Under the pieces are notes generated by a model. The model did not search any database and was not told the DNA's origin. It saw nothing but the letters and a program-made list of their open reading frames with translations. A stretch of 6,140 bases of DNA from Candidatus Poseidoniales archaeon (GTDB taxonomy: Archaea > Thermoplasmatota > Poseidoniia > Poseidoniales > Poseidoniaceae): contig QXYA01000132.1 of the NCBI GenBank assembly GCA_009887135.1, positions 1-6,140 on the forward strand, given 5' to 3'. Of the stretch, positions 5,810 to 6,140 are shown one piece after another. The translations under genes were made by a program, and so were the position numbers. Position 1 is the stretch's first letter. Every line of letters starts with the position of its first letter.

Positions 5810-5813
5810 CCTC
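5810..5813 (-). promoter_or_regulatory. Shine-Dalgarno sequence GAGG for the cyclase, overlapping the upstream stop codon
   Basis: On the minus strand the macro-domain gene ends CAATGAGG, so GAGG shares bases with the TGA stop and lies 8 bases before the ATG at 5801. This arrangement suggests translational coupling of the two genes and decides for ATG 5801 over the upstream TTG. Confidence 0.5.
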
Positions 5814-6140
5814 ATTGGTTTGTCGTGTCAATACCCGGGAGGAGGTCGTTGATTTCTCTGTAAACGGTTCTCATGTTTGAGATAAAGTTCTTCTCTTTCA
5901 CGACAACTGTAAACATTTTAATTCCAGGATCTTCTTCAGCATCAAGGATTCCAAGAACTGTTTCGAGTGTTAAACGAGCTCCTTCTCGATGAGGGTATGC
6001 GAAGACACCCATACTGATTGGTGGAGTAACGATTGTTTCAACTCCGTCGAGTTCATCCAATGTTTTGAACAGATTCTCATAGGTCACTGGGAGGAGGTCT
6101 CGACGTGTTTCATCTTGATTTGGTCGGCGGCAATCTGGGC
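5812..6140 (-). CDS. Macro-domain protein, C-terminal part (start outside window)
   Basis: Macro domains bind ADP-ribose and related nucleotides; many remove ADP-ribose from proteins or hydrolyse O-acetyl-ADP-ribose. The frame is open to the window end and ends at TGA 5814-5812, giving 108 visible residues. It begins PDCRRPNQDE, the second half of the domain, with CRRPN as in many macro proteins. Next come YENLFKTLDELDGVETIVTPPIS and the phosphate-binding loop ISMGVFAYP, then the helix REGARLTLETVLGILD and the strand IKMFTVVVKE. The tail VYREINDLLPGI completes a normal C-terminus. The N-terminal half, with the NAAN motif that matters for catalysis, is outside the window, so activity cannot be judged. 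A GTG at 6087 could be read as a start but would split the domain. The stop is 10 bases before the cyclase ATG, so the two are likely one operon. Confidence 0.82.
   Translation of the reverse strand, partial: PDCRRPNQDETRRDLLPVTYENLFKTLDELDGVETIVTPPISMGVFAYPHREGARLTLETVLGILDAEEDPGIKMFTVVVKEKNFISNMRTVYREINDLLPGIDTTNQ

Noticed and set aside
1..6140. Search for tRNA, rRNA, CRISPR repeats, insertion sequences or transfer signs
   Set aside because: No clover-leaf arms, regularly spaced repeats, transposase motifs or terminal inverted repeats were seen, and base composition looks even along the window by eye.

Overview
The window looks like a compact piece of an archaeal chromosome. Most likely it comes from a marine planktonic euryarchaeon of the Marine Group II / Poseidoniales type; that lineage is an inference from gene style, not proven by any marker gene. 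The archaeal character rests on four things: a type I signal peptidase with the Ser/His (not Ser/Lys) arrangement of archaeal and ER enzymes, an Hjc-type Holliday junction resolvase, a DacZ-like diadenylate cyclase, and TATA-like boxes placed 24-33 bases before start codons. Eight protein-coding genes are seen, two of them cut by the window edges. There are no RNA genes, CRISPR arrays or mobile elements. The longest gene-free stretch is 119 bases.

Left part (1-3470), membrane proteolysis. The 3' end of a two-helix membrane protein is followed after 5 bases by a type I signal peptidase carrying a cysteine- and sequon-bearing insertion between its catalytic boxes. A converging gene for an unrecognised soluble 198-residue protein abuts it exactly. 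Diverging from that gene is a site-2-type intramembrane zinc metalloprotease with a PDZ-like domain. The two peptidases could act on the same membrane or secreted proteins, but nothing in the sequence proves a shared pathway.

Middle part (3477-4960), DNA junction enzymes. An Hjc-like resolvase with a long C-terminal extension and a protein with a RuvC/YqgF-like RNase H fold diverge from a 119-base region that appears to hold two back-to-back promoters. The second protein has Asp-Glu-His where the classical family has Asp-Glu-Asp.

Right part (4953-6140), nucleotide signalling. A macro-domain (ADP-ribose-binding) protein, cut by the window end, lies 10 bases upstream of a DacZ-like cyclic-di-AMP synthase on the same strand. 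They are probably co-transcribed and translationally coupled. The synthase has a changed RHR motif (Arg-His-Leu).

The strand order is + + - + - + - -. The three convergent gene ends abut, are 8 bases apart, or overlap by 8 bases, and only one divergent pair has real promoter space. The points most worth following are the macro-domain/cyclase pair, the divergent resolvase/RNase-H-fold pair, and the insertion in the signal peptidase.
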